A stretch of 64,000 bases of DNA from Pseudomonas parasichuanensis. Lineage in GTDB: Bacteria > Pseudomonadota > Gammaproteobacteria > Pseudomonadales > Pseudomonadaceae. The position numbers were made by a program, and so were the translations under genes. The DNA lies in assembly GCF_021601385.1 (NCBI RefSeq), contig NZ_BQHO01000023.1, positions 1 through 64,000 on the forward strand, given 5' to 3'. Below are positions 1 through 7,386 of this stretch, piece by piece. Positions within the stretch are counted from its first letter, which is position 1, and each line of letters begins with the position of its first letter. The notes beneath the pieces were generated by a model. The model was not told the DNA's origin and did not search any database. It worked only from the letters and a program-made list of their open reading frames with translations.

Positions 1-174
1 GGTGGTCAGCAGAACGGCATAACCCAGACGGTTATGGTTACCCCGCAGCACCTGGATGGCTTCACGGTCTTCATCGCTCAGGTGGAAGTAACGTTCCAGC
101 TCTTCACGGCTGGGCGAATCAACATAGCGGCCAAAACCGTCGCGTTGCTCTTGAGTCAGAAAACCGACCGGCAT
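1..174 (-). CDS. tnpA: Tn3-family transposase TnpA, N-terminal part (runs off window)
   Basis: The reverse strand reads 58 codons from ATG at 174 to the window edge without a stop, beginning MPVGFLTQEQRDGFGRYVDS. This matches the conserved N-terminal domain (DUF4158) of the roughly 1000-residue DDE transposases of Tn3-family elements, which bind the 38-bp terminal repeats and carry out replicative transposition. The start lies 3 bp after the stop of the PIN toxin gene, so toxin, antitoxin and transposase are probably co-transcribed. The rest of the gene and the left end of the element lie outside the window. Confidence 0.85.
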   Translation of the reverse strand, partial: MPVGFLTQEQRDGFGRYVDSPSREELERYFHLSDEDREAIQVLRGNHNRLGYAVLLTT

Positions 175-177
175 TGA

Positions 178-588
178 TCACAGCACCTCGACGCAGAACA
201 CGGCGGGCGTGACGATCCGCGTGCGTTCGATGTGCCCGCGTTGCAGCAGGCCGGCGCGGCGATCACCGGTTACCAGGTAGTCCGCATCGCCCGCCAAGGC
301 CATGGCCAGCAAAAACGAGTCATCCGGATCATCGGCTTCGACCTCGATGGTCAGGCGCTCCAGTACCACAGCCCGTTGCAGGTTATTGATCATGGCGCCC
401 ACCTTGGCGGGCTGTAGGATGGCCTGAAGCTTGGGATAGCGGCTGGCTCGACGAATTTCATCGAGTTGCATCCGCGAGGTCACCACCTCGAAACGCGCCG
501 CCCGCCAGGCACGGTAGATCGCATCGGGCGCGCCATGTGGCGAGATCAGGGCGCTGAACAGGATGTTGGTATCCAACACGACCCGCAT
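178..588 (-). CDS. PIN-domain toxin of a transposon-borne toxin-antitoxin pair
   Basis: A 136-aa PIN-domain protein of the COG1569 type, a putative Mg-dependent ribonuclease toxin. The N-terminal MRVVLDTNILFSALIS carries the first catalytic Asp (D6). A second acidic cluster (DDPDDSFLLAMAL) and a third (DADYLVTGDRR) complete the usual PIN acidic site. Its ATG overlaps the stop of the upstream RHH gene (ATGA at 585-588), the normal antitoxin-toxin order. It lies between tnpA and tnpR, where several Tn3-family members carry such modules. Toxicity is inferred from the family, not shown. Confidence 0.85.
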   Translation of the reverse strand: MRVVLDTNILFSALISPHGAPDAIYRAWRAARFEVVTSRMQLDEIRRASRYPKLQAILQPAKVGAMINNLQRAVVLERLTIEVEADDPDDSFLLAMALAGDADYLVTGDRRAGLLQRGHIERTRIVTPAVFCVEVL

Positions 589-827
589 CAGCGCTTACGT
601 GCCCAGTCGAGCGCTTCGTCAACCGCGTTGGTCAATTCTGCCTCACTCAGATGGGCGTTAGCGGCCTTGGCCTGCTCAGCGCTCAGCTCCAGGATGTGTG
701 CCCGTACCGCTTCTTCGATGAAGCGCGACAGGTCGCCCTTACGGCCGCCGCCCTGGCTGGCCAGAAACATCCGAAGCGACTGGTCGGTGTCGGCCGAGAC
801 GGCGACATTCCAGCGAATGGTATTCAT
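588..827 (-). CDS. Ribbon-helix-helix antitoxin of the PIN pair
   Basis: A 79-aa protein. Its N-terminal 45 residues (a short beta strand, VAVSADTDQSLRMFLASQ, then KGDLSRFIEEAVRAHIL) look like a ribbon-helix-helix DNA-binding fold. The C-terminal tail (AEQAKAANAHLSEAELTNAVDEALDWARKR) would be the toxin-neutralising segment. The start follows GGAGAACGCT. It is translationally coupled to the PIN gene. Antitoxins of this kind usually autorepress, so the region upstream (828-1028) probably holds its operator as well as the transposon resolution site. Confidence 0.8.
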   Translation of the reverse strand: MNTIRWNVAVSADTDQSLRMFLASQGGGRKGDLSRFIEEAVRAHILELSAEQAKAANAHLSEAELTNAVDEALDWARKR

Positions 828-1028
828 AGCGTTCTCCGCTAATAGGTGTTTGTGTGTTTATACGCCAATCACAAAGGGCGATGCAATGGTTCGACAAAAC
901 GAAGGTTTTGCCGAACTCTATCGAGGAATGGCTCGGTTCGTTAAGCTCCCCGCGCTACGGTTCAAATAACTGGTACGCTTAATCAAAGTTCAACTATTAC
1001 TAACGTAGTCGAGTAAACAGTACTTTTG
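828..1028. promoter_or_regulatory. Divergent control region and probable res site of the Tn3-family element
   Basis: This 201-bp AT-richer gap separates the TA/tnpA unit from the divergent tnpR. It contains an 11-bp inverted repeat with one mismatch at 890-915 (TTCGACAAAAC, 4-bp spacer, GTTTTGCCGAA). By position it should hold the resolvase binding subsites and both promoters. The three res subsites were not delimited. Confidence 0.55.
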
Positions 1029-1958
1029 ATGAAGATCGGTTATGCGCGAGTGAGCACTCGGGATCAGAAAGCCGACCTACAAGTCGATGCCCTGAAACAG
1101 GCCGGGTGCGAACGCATCTACCAAGACATCGCCAGCGGCGCGAAAAGCGCCCGGCCGGAGTTGGACAAACTGCTGGCCAACGTGCGGCCGGGTGATGCCG
1201 TGGTGATCTGGAAGCTGGATCGCCTTGGGCGTTCCCTCAAGCACCTGGTCGAGTTGGTCGGCGAGCTGGCAGAGCGCAAGGTCGGCTTACAGAGCCTGAA
1301 TGACCCCATCGACACCACCCACGCCCAAGGCCGCCTGGTGTTCAACCTGTTCGCCTCGCTGGCGGAGTTCGAGCGCGAGCTGATCCGCGAGCGGACTCAG
1401 GCGGGTCTGTCGGCCGCACGGGCGCGTGGCCGGATCGGTGGCCGTCCCAAGGGCCTGCCAGCCAAGGCTGAGGCCACCGCCATGGCGGCCGAAACCCTCT
1501 ACCGCGAAGGTCGCCTGAGCGTCAGCGCGATCGGCGAGAAGCTGCACATCTCCAAGAGCACGCTGTACAGCTACCTGCGCCACCGTGGTGTCGAGATCGG
1601 CGCGTACCAGAAGAGCGCCAGGTCACGCGACCAGCAGCCTTCGGCCGCGTCGCCGGCAGAGCCGCCCGCCGCCGAGCGGGTGGCCACCGTCACCCTGCGC
1701 CTCGCGGTGGTGAATAACAGCAAGTTCGTGCGCGGCCGGAAGCGGGCCACGGAGAACATTGAGCGCTACTGCCTGGAGCCCTATGGCATGAAGCGGCTGG
1801 ATGCCGGCCACTATGAGTTGACCATTCCGTATCGGAGCGACGATGAGCTGGACAAGAGCGTGCATGACCTGCTGACCGAGATCAGCCAGGAGGCCGACAT
1901 GCGCAACTGTTTTGTCGAGATGGGCGCCTGGGAAGAAGACACCGAAAAGCGTTGGTAG
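1029..1958 (+). CDS. tnpR: Tn3-family serine resolvase TnpR, long form
   Basis: A 309-aa serine recombinase that resolves cointegrates at res. The N-terminal catalytic domain begins MKIGYARVSTRDQKADLQ, with the nucleophile Ser at position 9. Conserved blocks VVIWKLDRLGRSLKHL and FASLAEFERELIRERTQAGL follow. A helix-turn-helix (LSVSAIGEKLHISKSTLYSYLRHRG) lies near residues 160-185. About 120 further residues follow, so the protein is far longer than the ~185-aa Tn3 resolvase; such C-terminal extensions occur in a subset of Tn3-family resolvases. ATG 1029 is preferred to TTG 1026. The gene ends 2 bp before the terminal repeat. Confidence 0.92.
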   Translation: MKIGYARVSTRDQKADLQVDALKQAGCERIYQDIASGAKSARPELDKLLANVRPGDAVVIWKLDRLGRSLKHLVELVGELAERKVGLQSLNDPIDTTHAQGRLVFNLFASLAEFERELIRERTQAGLSAARARGRIGGRPKGLPAKAEATAMAAETLYREGRLSVSAIGEKLHISKSTLYSYLRHRGVEIGAYQKSARSRDQQPSAASPAEPPAAERVATVTLRLAVVNNSKFVRGRKRATENIERYCLEPYGMKRLDAGHYELTIPYRSDDELDKSVHDLLTEISQEADMRNCFVEMGAWEEDTEKRW

Positions 1959-1960
1959 GG

Positions 1961-1998
1961 CTTACGTTGGTTTTTGGTTCCATTGCTCCCCAAACCCC
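1961..1998. repeat. 38-bp terminal inverted repeat of the Tn3-family transposon (right end)
   Basis: Read inward on the minus strand the 38 bp begin GGGGTTTGGGGAGCAATGG and end CCAACGTAAG. They match the Tn3 terminal repeat in length, in the GGGGT start, in the internal TGGAAC-AAAA block and in the ACGT/AAG end. The next five bases (1999-2003, ggaat) are the predicted target duplication. The partner end is outside the window. Confidence 0.88.
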
Positions 1999-2600
1999 GG
2001 AATCAGGGTGACCGCGGTTGCGCCACTGCCGATGACCACGACGCGCTTGCCGCTGTAGTCGAGGTTTTCTGGCCAGTGCTGCGGATGGATGATCTGGCCC
2101 TTGAACTGCTCGGTGCCCTCGAAGCGCGGGGTGAAGCCCTGGTCGTAGCGATAGTAGCCACCTGCGCTGAACAGCCAGCGGCATTCGAGGGTGCGCACCT
2201 GCGCCGTTTGGCCGTCCTCGATGCGTACCGCCCACAGGCCCCTTTCGCTTTGCCAGTTGGCCGAGATGACTTTCTGCTGGTACTGGATGAAGGGGGCCAG
2301 CTGGTGCTCGTCGATGGCTTCGCCCAGGTACTCGAGAATGTCCGCGGCGTCCGCCAGCGACTTGGCCTTGGTCCAGGGCTTGAAGTCGAAACCGAAGGTG
2401 TACAGGTCCGAGTCGGAGCGGATGCCGGGGTAACGGAACAGGTCCCAGGTACCCCCCATGCGCTCGCGGGATTCGAGGATGGCGAAGGTCTTGTTCGGTT
2501 GATTGCGTCGCAGGTAGGCCGCCGCGCCGATGCCAGACACACCGGCCCCAATGATTAAAATATCGAGCGGTTCAACCGGAAGAGCAGTGTGAGAGGACAT
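1962..2600 (-). pseudogene. Baeyer-Villiger monooxygenase, 5' fragment truncated by the transposon
   Basis: A flavin- and NADPH-dependent monooxygenase that would turn ketones into esters or lactones. It begins [20 protein letters not shown] with the FAD GxGxxG at about residues 17-22. It contains the BVMO fingerprint FxGxxxHxxxWP exactly ([12 protein letters not shown]) and the second dinucleotide motif [11 protein letters not shown]. Family members are about 490-550 aa, but this copy keeps only about 201 native residues. The reading frame then enters the terminal repeat, adds the 11 residues [11 protein letters not shown] and stops at 1962. The start has a GGAGG-type RBS. The NADPH and substrate domains are missing, so it should be inactive. 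Confidence 0.9.
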
Positions 2601-2639
2601 CTCGCCTCCTGATTATTGTGTTATAGAGACTGATCTTAT

Positions 2640-2657
2640 GACTTGATCACCTGACCA
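2640..2657 (-). promoter_or_regulatory. Candidate operator, copy 1 of the GACWTGATCANNTGACCA motif
   Basis: Reads GACTTGATCACCTGACCA on the + strand, 40 bp upstream of the truncated monooxygenase start. It shares the 18-bp consensus with sites at 3706-3723 and 7286-7303. The core is an imperfect dyad TGATCA-N2-TGACCA. The likely binder is the adjacent TetR protein (2977-3558). Confidence 0.55.
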
Positions 2658-2780
2658 GAATAGGGCGGCCAACGGTGCTGGACAAGGTGCAAAATGCACC
2701 AGGTCGCTATCGTTTTAGGATGATTTGCACCTTGAAGGGTGGCGGGATGCTGATTTGCGCCATGCCTTGCGCAGTTCTTC

Positions 2781-2890
2781 TGTAGGAGCGGCATGCTAGC
2801 CGCCAGGTGGGCTTTAGCCGCGCAGCAGGCGACGCGGTGGATGGCACCGGCTCTGCCGGTGTTCGCGGCTAAAGCCGCTCCCACAGCGAC
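2781..2890. repeat. REP palindrome pair
   Basis: Two inverted REP-type units: tgtaggagcggcatgctagc at the left and cggctaaagccgctcccaca at the right. Both resemble the abundant extragenic palindromes of P. putida. The pair lies between the divergent monooxygenase promoter and the end of tetR. Confidence 0.7.
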
Positions 2891-2976
2891 CTCGTTGAAT
2901 CACTCGTGGGTGACTTGTCACAAACCGCCCGGATGCGCCGCGCTACATGGCAGCACAGCGCATCCGACAGGGTGCC

Positions 2977-3558
2977 TCAGTAACTGGCCACCAGCAGCTT
3001 GACCGCCTGGCAGGCCGTGTCGGTCTCGGCCTCCAGGCGCGCGCGGTCGCCGTGGGCGGACCAGGCGAGCATCAAGCCGTCGAACAGGTTGATCAGCAGG
3101 CGGCTGATGGTGGTCAGTGCGGTCTGGTCCAGCGCGCCGTCGGTGACCTTCACGATGGCCTGCTGGGCCGCTTCGAGGGACACGGCATAGATCTTGGTCG
3201 CCATCTGCGGGTTGTTGCGCAGGTTCCAGCAGAACAGTTCGAACTGGGTGGTGGCCATTTCCGGGTGGGCGGTGAACCAGTTGACCAGCTGGCGCAACAT
3301 TTCCCCCACCGATTCCGCGGCCGTGGCGCCTGTCGGCACGTGTTGCAACGATTGTTGCGGCATGTTGATCAAGGACTCGTAGACCGCATAGAACAACTCG
3401 TCCTTGGTGTGGAAGACGTAGTGCAACGACGCCAGGGGCGAGTCTGCCGCCGCGGCGATACGCCGGGTGGTGGCGTTGGCCACGCCATGTTCCGCGATCA
3501 CCTTCACGGTGGCCTCGATGAAGTCCTGCCTGCGCTCTTCCGCGCCAATCCGAGCCAT
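2977..3558 (-). CDS. TetR-family transcriptional regulator
   Basis: A 193-aa TetR regulator. The N-terminal HTH spans residues 8-50 (DFIEATVKVIAEHGVANATTRRIAAAADSPLASLHYVFHTKDELFYAVYE). A helical ligand-binding domain without a recognised ligand signature follows. The start ATG at 3558 has GGGAGAACTCA upstream. It lies between a monooxygenase gene and a PhyH operon, and a shared 18-bp dyad motif occurs upstream of both and of the DUF1329 operon. It is therefore the best candidate repressor of the whole locus, with a pathway substrate as inducer. This role is inferred. Confidence 0.88.
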   Translation of the reverse strand: MARIGAEERRQDFIEATVKVIAEHGVANATTRRIAAAADSPLASLHYVFHTKDELFYAVYESLINMPQQSLQHVPTGATAAESVGEMLRQLVNWFTAHPEMATTQFELFCWNLRNNPQMATKIYAVSLEAAQQAIVKVTDGALDQTALTTISRLLINLFDGLMLAWSAHGDRARLEAETDTACQAVKLLVASY

Positions 3559-3705
3559 TGAGTTCTCCCTATTCGGTGGTGCCGCCAGCCCTGTGGTCGG
3601 GCGTTGGCGGTGACGAATGCTATCGCAAGGTCATGCCTGGATCCATGAGTCGATGCAATCCCATGCCCTGGAGATAGCACAGCACGGAAATTAGTTTAAT
3701 CAAAC

Positions 3706-3723
3706 GACTTGATCATGTGACCA
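3706..3723 (+). promoter_or_regulatory. Candidate operator, copy 2 of the GACWTGATCANNTGACCA motif
   Basis: Reads GACTTGATCATGTGACCA. It sits in the 304-bp gap between tetR and the PhyH gene, 140 bp upstream of the PhyH start and 148 bp upstream of the tetR start, so it could serve both. The rest of the gap shows no convincing gene. Confidence 0.6.
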
Positions 3724-3862
3724 TGTTCGGTAATGATGAGTTCTCCACCGTGTCATCGCTGGACGACGGTCGCGAACACTGTGGTTGGCACCGGGTGGGC
3801 TGAGCCGGGTTGCCGAGGCTCACTGGACAGAACAACGACAAAACCAGACAGGTAGAACACAG

Positions 3863-4750
3863 ATGGATACACGAGAACTCTCGACGGTCGGCAGCGATGC
3901 CTCGGTCGAGCAAGTGGTGGAGATCATCCGGCGTGACGGTGGGGTCATCATTAGTGACTTCGTCTCGCCAGCCACGCTGAAGGCCCTCACCGAAGAGCTG
4001 GACACCTACTTGAAGGCCACACCTTGCGGCGTCGACCCTTATTTCGCAGGCACGCAGACCCGGCGTGTCGCCCGTATCATCGGGCGCAGCGACACGGCGG
4101 TGGAGGTGGCGCTGAATCCGCTGTTCATTGATACAGCCAGGCAGATCCTGCAAACACCCACCCATGTCTGGGTCGGGAGCGACCGCATCGAGGTCGCGCC
4201 CGATATTCAACTCAGCATCACCCAGGCCATCCAGATCGGGCCGGGCCAGGGCCTGCAGCCGTTGCACCGTGACGATGCCACGTCGCTGTGGCGCCATCCC
4301 CAGTACGGGCGTGAGGCCCGCCTGCAGATGATGCTGGCCATCTCGGATTTCACCGATGAGAACGGTGCGACGCGGGTCATCCCTGGTAGTCATCTGTGGG
4401 ATGACGAGCGCATGCCGACCCAGGAAGAGACGGTCGCCGCACAGATGAAGGCAGGCTCGGCGCTGCTGTGGATGGGGTCGGTGTACCACGGCGGCGGCGC
4501 CAACAGGTCCGACGCGCCTCGCACCGGCCTGACCATGGCCTATGACCTGGCGTTCCTGCGCCTTGAAGAGAATCACTTCCTGTCCATTCCCGTCGAACGC
4601 GTTCGCCAGCTGCCTGCAGAGATGCAACGCCTGCTGGGCTGGAGTGCCAGCTCCACGCTGCTGGGCTGGGTAGAAATCGATGGCCAGATGCGCGACCCGC
4701 AAGAGCTGCTGGGCATGGCGGACTTCGCCGAGCCGGGCAAAGGGTTCTGA
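3863..4750 (+). CDS. Phytanoyl-CoA dioxygenase (PhyH) family Fe(II)/2-oxoglutarate oxygenase
   Basis: A 295-aa PhyH-family oxygenase that would hydroxylate a small hydrophobic or carboxylated substrate using Fe(II), O2 and 2-oxoglutarate. The facial triad is visible as His135 and Asp137 (PLHRDD) and distal His209 (YHGGGANRS). The nearby Arg of APRTG would bind 2-oxoglutarate. ATG at 3863 is chosen because homology starts at MDTRELSTVG. It heads an operon with an FAD oxidoreductase and a membrane protein, and a candidate operator lies upstream. The substrate is unknown; neighbours suggest a catabolic step on a lipid, terpenoid or amine. Confidence 0.85.
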   Translation: MDTRELSTVGSDASVEQVVEIIRRDGGVIISDFVSPATLKALTEELDTYLKATPCGVDPYFAGTQTRRVARIIGRSDTAVEVALNPLFIDTARQILQTPTHVWVGSDRIEVAPDIQLSITQAIQIGPGQGLQPLHRDDATSLWRHPQYGREARLQMMLAISDFTDENGATRVIPGSHLWDDERMPTQEETVAAQMKAGSALLWMGSVYHGGGANRSDAPRTGLTMAYDLAFLRLEENHFLSIPVERVRQLPAEMQRLLGWSASSTLLGWVEIDGQMRDPQELLGMADFAEPGKGF

Positions 4751-4754
4751 CGCG

Positions 4755-4780
4755 CCTGGGCCGCCATGGGGCGGCCCAGG
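4755..4780 (+). promoter_or_regulatory. Intercistronic stem-loop
   Basis: A perfect 11-bp stem (CCTGGGCCGCC / GGCGGCCCAGG) with an ATGG loop, directly after the PhyH stop and 37 bp before the next gene. There is no T-tract, so an RNA-stability or partial-attenuation element is more likely than a full terminator. Confidence 0.5.
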
Positions 4781-4816
4781 GTGCAAGCCACAGTCGATTT
4801 TCCAGGAGCCACGTAA

Positions 4817-6184
4817 ATGAATGCGTTGAACAAAGCAGCCCTCGGTGATGCAGCGCCGTTGAAGTTTCGTAGCCTGGGTGGATGGGTGGAGCGGCCGGGT
4901 GATCTGCAGCCAACGCTCGAAGCACAGGTGCAGGCCGATGTCATCGTGGTCGGTGCCGGTTTTGCCGGCCTGTCGACGGCGCTGGAGCTGAGGGCGCGCG
5001 GGGCGGATGTCATCCTGCTGGAGCAGGATTTCGCCGGCTTCGGTGCCAGTGGCCGCAATGCCGGCTACCTGCTGGGCAGCATGGGCATCGAATACGATAT
5101 GTTCGTCAAGCGCGTGGGCATGGCGCAGGCCACGCAGTTCGTCAGGTTCTATGACGAGGCGGTGCCCTATGTGGAAGGTCGATTCAAAACACTGGGCATC
5201 GACTGTGACTACAACCCTTCGGGCGTGCTCCGGGCCGGTGTTCATCCCAGCCAGGAGAAGCGCTTGCGGGAAAACATGGCGCTGGGTCAGAAGCTGGGGG
5301 CGGCGAGCCGCTTCGTGGACGGTGCCGAGATGCGTAAGCGGGGCATCCCCTCGGCCTTTCTGTTTGCCGCCGAGCAGTGTGGCGGCACCCTGAACCCAGG
5401 GAAATACATCGGCGGCCTGCGGCGCGCGGCCATCGAGGCGGGGGTGAAACTCTACGAGCGCACGCCGTTGCTGTCCTTCAGCGAAGGGCCGGTCATTACC
5501 TGCACGACCGCGCATGGCAGTGCAAGCGCCCCGGTGATGGTGTTGGCCACCAACGCCTATACCCCGCAGCTGGGGGTGTTGCGCAACAAGGTCGCGGCCA
5601 TTCGCGTGTCGGCAATCGAAACCCAACCGCTGTCGCCGCAGCAGTTGGCAACTCTCGGCTGGCAAGGGCGGGAAGGGATCATCACGCCGCACTACACCAT
5701 GGAGAGCCACCGCCTGACGGCGCACGGCACCATGGTGTTGACTGTCAAGAAACTAGGGTATGCCTACGGTTCGAAGACGCCCAATATCCCCGACCACGAC
5801 GCCTACGCGGCATTGGCACAGGTACTGCGCGAGCGCTATCCGGCGTTGCAGGGCCTTGGCGTCAAGCACTGCTGGAGTGGTTACGTCAGCGGCGCCTACG
5901 ACTTCCTGCCGGTAATCGGTGCCATGGGCGCGAAACAGAACATTTACTACTCAGCCGGCTGCTCGGGCCACGGGCTGGGCACCCAGTCGTTGATCGGCAA
6001 GCTGTTTGCCGAACAAATCGACGGCAAGGCGCCTGAACTGCTGGCGGCACTGCAACACAAGACGCCGTCCTTGCTGCCTGAACCCTTGCAATGGTGCGCC
6101 GTTCACGCTGCCTTTGCGGCGGCCAAGGTGCTGGATGACTGGACCGATAGAAAAGTGCGCAAAGACAAGGCCAGGAAGGGCTGA
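4817..6184 (+). CDS. FAD-dependent oxidoreductase (DAO family, PuuB/OrdL-like)
   Basis: A 455-aa D-amino-acid-oxidase-fold flavoenzyme. The Rossmann motif GAGFAGLSTALELRARGADVILLEQ (GxGxxG at residues 45-50) is followed by GFGASGRNAGYLLGS, a segment typical of the gamma-glutamylputrescine-oxidase/OrdL group. Near the C-terminus, GYVSGAYDFLPVIG and YYSAGCSGHGLGTQSLIGKLFAEQI close the FAD site. Such enzymes oxidise C-N bonds of amines or amino-acid derivatives to imines, releasing peroxide or passing electrons on. It follows the PhyH gene on the same strand with an AGGAGCCACGTAA RBS. The substrate is not predictable from sequence alone. Confidence 0.85.
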   Translation: MNALNKAALGDAAPLKFRSLGGWVERPGDLQPTLEAQVQADVIVVGAGFAGLSTALELRARGADVILLEQDFAGFGASGRNAGYLLGSMGIEYDMFVKRVGMAQATQFVRFYDEAVPYVEGRFKTLGIDCDYNPSGVLRAGVHPSQEKRLRENMALGQKLGAASRFVDGAEMRKRGIPSAFLFAAEQCGGTLNPGKYIGGLRRAAIEAGVKLYERTPLLSFSEGPVITCTTAHGSASAPVMVLATNAYTPQLGVLRNKVAAIRVSAIETQPLSPQQLATLGWQGREGIITPHYTMESHRLTAHGTMVLTVKKLGYAYGSKTPNIPDHDAYAALAQVLRERYPALQGLGVKHCWSGYVSGAYDFLPVIGAMGAKQNIYYSAGCSGHGLGTQSLIGKLFAEQIDGKAPELLAALQHKTPSLLPEPLQWCAVHAAFAAAKVLDDWTDRKVRKDKARKG

Positions 6185-6258
6185 TTGCAATTGATGTGCT
6201 TGTTCTATGCCCGTGACTGTAGAACTACGGCGCGACCCTTATAACAGAGGCTGTTATC

Positions 6259-6921
6259 GTGGAACTCATAGATTTATTTGCGTTGATCGCATGCGTGCTG
6301 CTGGTGGTGAGTGGCTTGGGTTATGGTGTTGCGTTTATTAGGCGTAAGAATTACCTGCTGGGCGTGGAGTTCTTGATTGTAGGTATTTCCGCAACGAACT
6401 TTACGACGTTCATCGCGACGGGGTGGCAAGCCAATTACAATGTCGCCATCTTTCTGGATGCATTTTCCCGCGGGGTTGGCGTGCCGGTTATTGCAACGCT
6501 CGGGTTGATGGCCGTGACGCACAATTACAAGCCGTCGCCGGCGAAGGACGTGATATTGTTTTTGGCCGCTTTTGCGGCGACGGCTTTTTACTACCTGTCG
6601 ACGGGTTTTAAAGAGTGGCTGCCCTATTTCTATATATTGACGTGGTCGTTCTACACGTTGTTCCTGGTTTACTTTATCTGGCGGCTGGCACGTGCCGGCG
6701 AGTCTCTGCACGCGCTGGCCACCTTGCTGGGAGGGGCGGCGGGGCTGACGATCGCGCTGCGGTATGACTTCTTCCCGATCCCGGGGGATGACACGAAGAT
6801 GATCTTCATGACCTGCGCCTTCCTGACCTGGTCCTATTCGATTGTGCAGTTGTTTTATGCCTATGGGGCACTTCAGCGTTCACGGAAAGTGTCCTCGCAT
6901 GCCGTGCTCAATCCCAGCTAA
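6259..6921 (+). CDS. Polytopic inner-membrane protein of unknown function
   Basis: A 220-aa protein with about six or seven hydrophobic segments (for example DLFALIACVLLVVSGLGYGVAFI, DVILFLAAFAATAFYYLS, YFYILTWSFYTLFLVYFIW) and short polar loops. I do not recognise a family. GTG at 6259 is used, with CAGAGG upstream. It is the last gene of the PhyH operon and is followed by a strong terminator, so a transport or sensing role for the pathway substrate is plausible. Its base composition is slightly less GC-rich than its neighbours. Confidence 0.7.
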   Translation: MELIDLFALIACVLLVVSGLGYGVAFIRRKNYLLGVEFLIVGISATNFTTFIATGWQANYNVAIFLDAFSRGVGVPVIATLGLMAVTHNYKPSPAKDVILFLAAFAATAFYYLSTGFKEWLPYFYILTWSFYTLFLVYFIWRLARAGESLHALATLLGGAAGLTIALRYDFFPIPGDDTKMIFMTCAFLTWSYSIVQLFYAYGALQRSRKVSSHAVLNPS

Positions 6922-7006
6922 GTTGTGGGGTAGGGCTCAATTGCTGGTTGGGTAATTTATTGAATGGCTGTCATTACTCCATGGCGGGCGAAAGCCTGCT
7001 TTTTTT

Positions 7007-7030
7007 ACCGCCCCTCGGGGCGGTTTTTTT
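7007..7030 (+). terminator. Rho-independent terminator after the PhyH operon
   Basis: ACCGCCCC-TC-GGGGCGGT stem followed by seven T. It separates the PhyH operon from the DUF1329 operon. The 465-bp gap 6922-7386 otherwise holds a candidate promoter and operator but no gene. Confidence 0.85.
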
Positions 7031-7253
7031 ATGGCCGAATCATTCGCTTCGATAATGGGGTTGGATAAGCGAGCGCTATATGCGGTTCGGCGCGATCAGT
7101 GGCAATTTGTTCATGTGGCGCACTATTAACAAGCCTCTTTTGGTAACACATGTTTCCTTACTTCCCAATAAGGTGCAGGCGCCAGTCGCGTATTAAGCGA
7201 TAAATAAGTCCAACCAGCTGATTTATCTAATGTAATCCGCGTATCAGGCATTC

Positions 7254-7269
7254 TGGCATGTGGCTTGCG
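7254..7269 (+). promoter_or_regulatory. Candidate sigma-54 promoter upstream of the DUF1329 operon
   Basis: TGGCATGTGGCTTGCG matches the -24/-12 consensus TGGCACG-N4-TTGCW, with GG at 7255-7256 and GC at 7267-7268 (12-bp offset as required). Transcription would start near 7280, just before the operator-like motif at 7286-7303. No sigma-54 activator gene was seen in the window. Confidence 0.45.
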
Positions 7270-7285
7270 TGTTGATCGTGCGACA

Positions 7286-7303
7286 TGGTCAATTGATCAT
7301 GTC
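7286..7303 (-). promoter_or_regulatory. Candidate operator, copy 3 of the GACWTGATCANNTGACCA motif
   Basis: The minus strand reads GACATGATCAATTGACCA. It is embedded in a 24-bp near-palindrome (cgacatgg...ccatgtcg-type ends at 7281-7304) about 85 bp upstream of the DUF1329 start. It shares the motif found before the monooxygenase and PhyH genes. Confidence 0.6.
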
Positions 7304-7386
7304 GCTTGATCAGGATGTAGCAGGCGCCGATTTTTCCACCGATGGGTCGAGCAGCCGGTCCAAGCCCTTTGTTTGAGGATCCTCCT

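Noticed and set aside
3713-5725. 670-codon open frame on the minus strand
   Set aside because: It is antisense to the PhyH and FAD oxidoreductase genes, which have clear motifs. The frame is open only because of high GC at third positions.
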